From contig QHUQ01000226.1 in assembly GCA_003221985.1 (NCBI GenBank), forward strand, positions 1 through 7,101: a DNA stretch of 7,101 nucleotides. Direction: 5' to 3'. This DNA is from Gemmatimonadota bacterium. GTDB lineage: Bacteria > Gemmatimonadota > Gemmatimonadetes > Gemmatimonadales > GWC2-71-9. Below are positions 6,393-7,101 of the stretch, piece by piece. The first letter of the stretch is position 1, and the number at the start of each line of letters is the position of its first letter. Under the pieces are notes generated by a model. That model was not told where the DNA came from, searched no databases, and saw nothing but the letters and a program-made list of their open reading frames with translations. The translations under genes were made by a program, and so were the position numbers.

Positions 6393-7101
6393 CTCAGGCG
6401 TTCCAAGGGGTTGGCATCGCGCTCGAGTCGCTGCGCGGCAACAAGTTTCGGGCGGCGCTCACCATTCTCGGCGTGGCCATCGGCGTCGTGGTGGTGATGG
6501 TCATCGCCGCCATGATCAGCGGTATCAACAAGAGCGTCTCCAACATCTTTGAGTCGATCGCCCCGCGCACGTTCCTCGTATGGCGCTTTTTCCAGGCCGG
6601 CGTCAATGTCTCCGACGGGTCCGACGAGAGCAGTCCGTGGCGCCGCAATCCGGAAATCGTGGGGACCGAAGCCGATCGGATTGCCCTGCTGCCGTCAGTC
6701 CGGTTCGTAACCCGGCGCGAGGAGAGCTCGGCGACGGTGGAGTTCGGCGACCTGCGGCTCGAGTCGGTGCAAATATCCGGCCTGTCAGCGCAATGGGTCG
6801 AGGTGAACGGCGGTGACGTCTACCCAGGACGGACGTTCTCGCGGCTCGAGGATCTCGCCAACGCGCCCGTCGCCGTCATCAACCGCAAGCTCGAGGATCA
6901 GCTGTTCCGCGGCCGCGACCCGATCGGCCACACGATCCACATCGCCGGCGTGCCCTTCACGGTGATCGGCGTGTACACGCCGCCGCCCAGTCTCTTCTCC
7001 GGCAGCACGCCACCGTTCGTCGGCGTCCCCCATGGCGCCTTCGTCAAGCACGTGCCGTACTTGAAGGGGTGGATGCGCCTCGCCGTCGCGCCGGCGCCGG
7101 C
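6389..7101 (+). CDS. MacB-type ABC transporter permease, type B (copy B2), 3' end outside window
   Basis: ATG at 6389 overlaps the A2 stop as ATGA, and the frame stays open for 237 codons to the window end. The N-terminus (QAFQGVGIALESLR) and membrane segment 1 (about 22-44, ALTILGVAIGVVVVMVIAAM) closely match B1. The periplasmic domain follows the B1 pattern: a Ser/Asp/Glu-rich stretch (SDGSDESS, 75-82), PWRRNP (83-88), GGDVYPGRTFSRLED (141-155), VAVINRKLEDQLF (161-173), RDPIGHTI (176-183), and TPPPSLF (197-203) matching DPPPRLF in B1. The FtsX-like membrane domain and coupling loop should lie beyond the window. No clear Shine-Dalgarno is visible, so translation probably depends on coupling to A2. 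Because A2 appears broken, B2 expression could be reduced, or B2 might pair with A1. Both are inferences. Confidence 0.92.
   Translation, partial: MTQAFQGVGIALESLRGNKFRAALTILGVAIGVVVVMVIAAMISGINKSVSNIFESIAPRTFLVWRFFQAGVNVSDGSDESSPWRRNPEIVGTEADRIALLPSVRFVTRREESSATVEFGDLRLESVQISGLSAQWVEVNGGDVYPGRTFSRLEDLANAPVAVINRKLEDQLFRGRDPIGHTIHIAGVPFTVIGVYTPPPSLFSGSTPPFVGVPHGAFVKHVPYLKGWMRLAVAPAP

Noticed and set aside
5294..6406. Long - strand open frames opposite permease A2, considered because A2 is broken
   Set aside because: The + strand shows strong paralogy to A1 on both sides of the frameshift. The antisense products are low-complexity Arg/Ala/Thr- or His/Arg-rich sequence.

Overview
The window is a high-GC bacterial segment with every gene on the + strand, packed end to end with almost no intergenic DNA. 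It encodes a tripartite Gram-negative export system of the MacA-MacB-TolC type. The outer-membrane factor and the periplasmic adaptor require a diderm host. Strong G/C preference at third codon positions, a free-standing ATPase and several stand-alone MacB-type permeases recall Acidobacteriota (for example Vicinamibacterales-like genomes) or Gemmatimonadota. That placement is an impression from general knowledge and was not tested.

Layout: 1-717 is the C-terminal part of a TolC-family outer-membrane factor whose 5' end lies outside the window. 737-2053 is a MacA/HlyD-like periplasmic adaptor. 2050-2781 is a MacB/LolD-type ABC ATPase starting with GTG. 2782-4020 is MacB-type permease A1 and 4023-5252 is permease B1. 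5249-6392 is permease A2, broken by an apparent deletion of about 100 bp that shifts the frame. 6389-7101 is permease B2, cut off by the window end. Junctions are a 19-nt gap, a GTGA overlap, an abutting TAA/ATG, a 2-nt gap, and two ATGA overlaps, which indicates one transcriptional unit with translational coupling. No promoter, terminator, RNA gene, CRISPR array or mobile element was seen, and no gene-free stretch exceeds 19 nt.

How it works: the ATPase should power permeases that lack their own nucleotide-binding domain. The adaptor would link them through the periplasm to the outer-membrane channel. In E. coli MacB the ATPase and permease are one polypeptide that homodimerises. Here the permeases fall into two sequence types, A and B, in the order A-B-A-B. 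This suggests an A/B heterodimer whose gene pair was duplicated in tandem behind a single shared ATPase. The substrate cannot be read from the sequence.

The most notable points are the disrupted A2 copy between intact neighbours, the A-B-A-B duplication, a 32-bp exact repeat between A1 and A2, and a run of ten G at the adaptor/ATPase junction.
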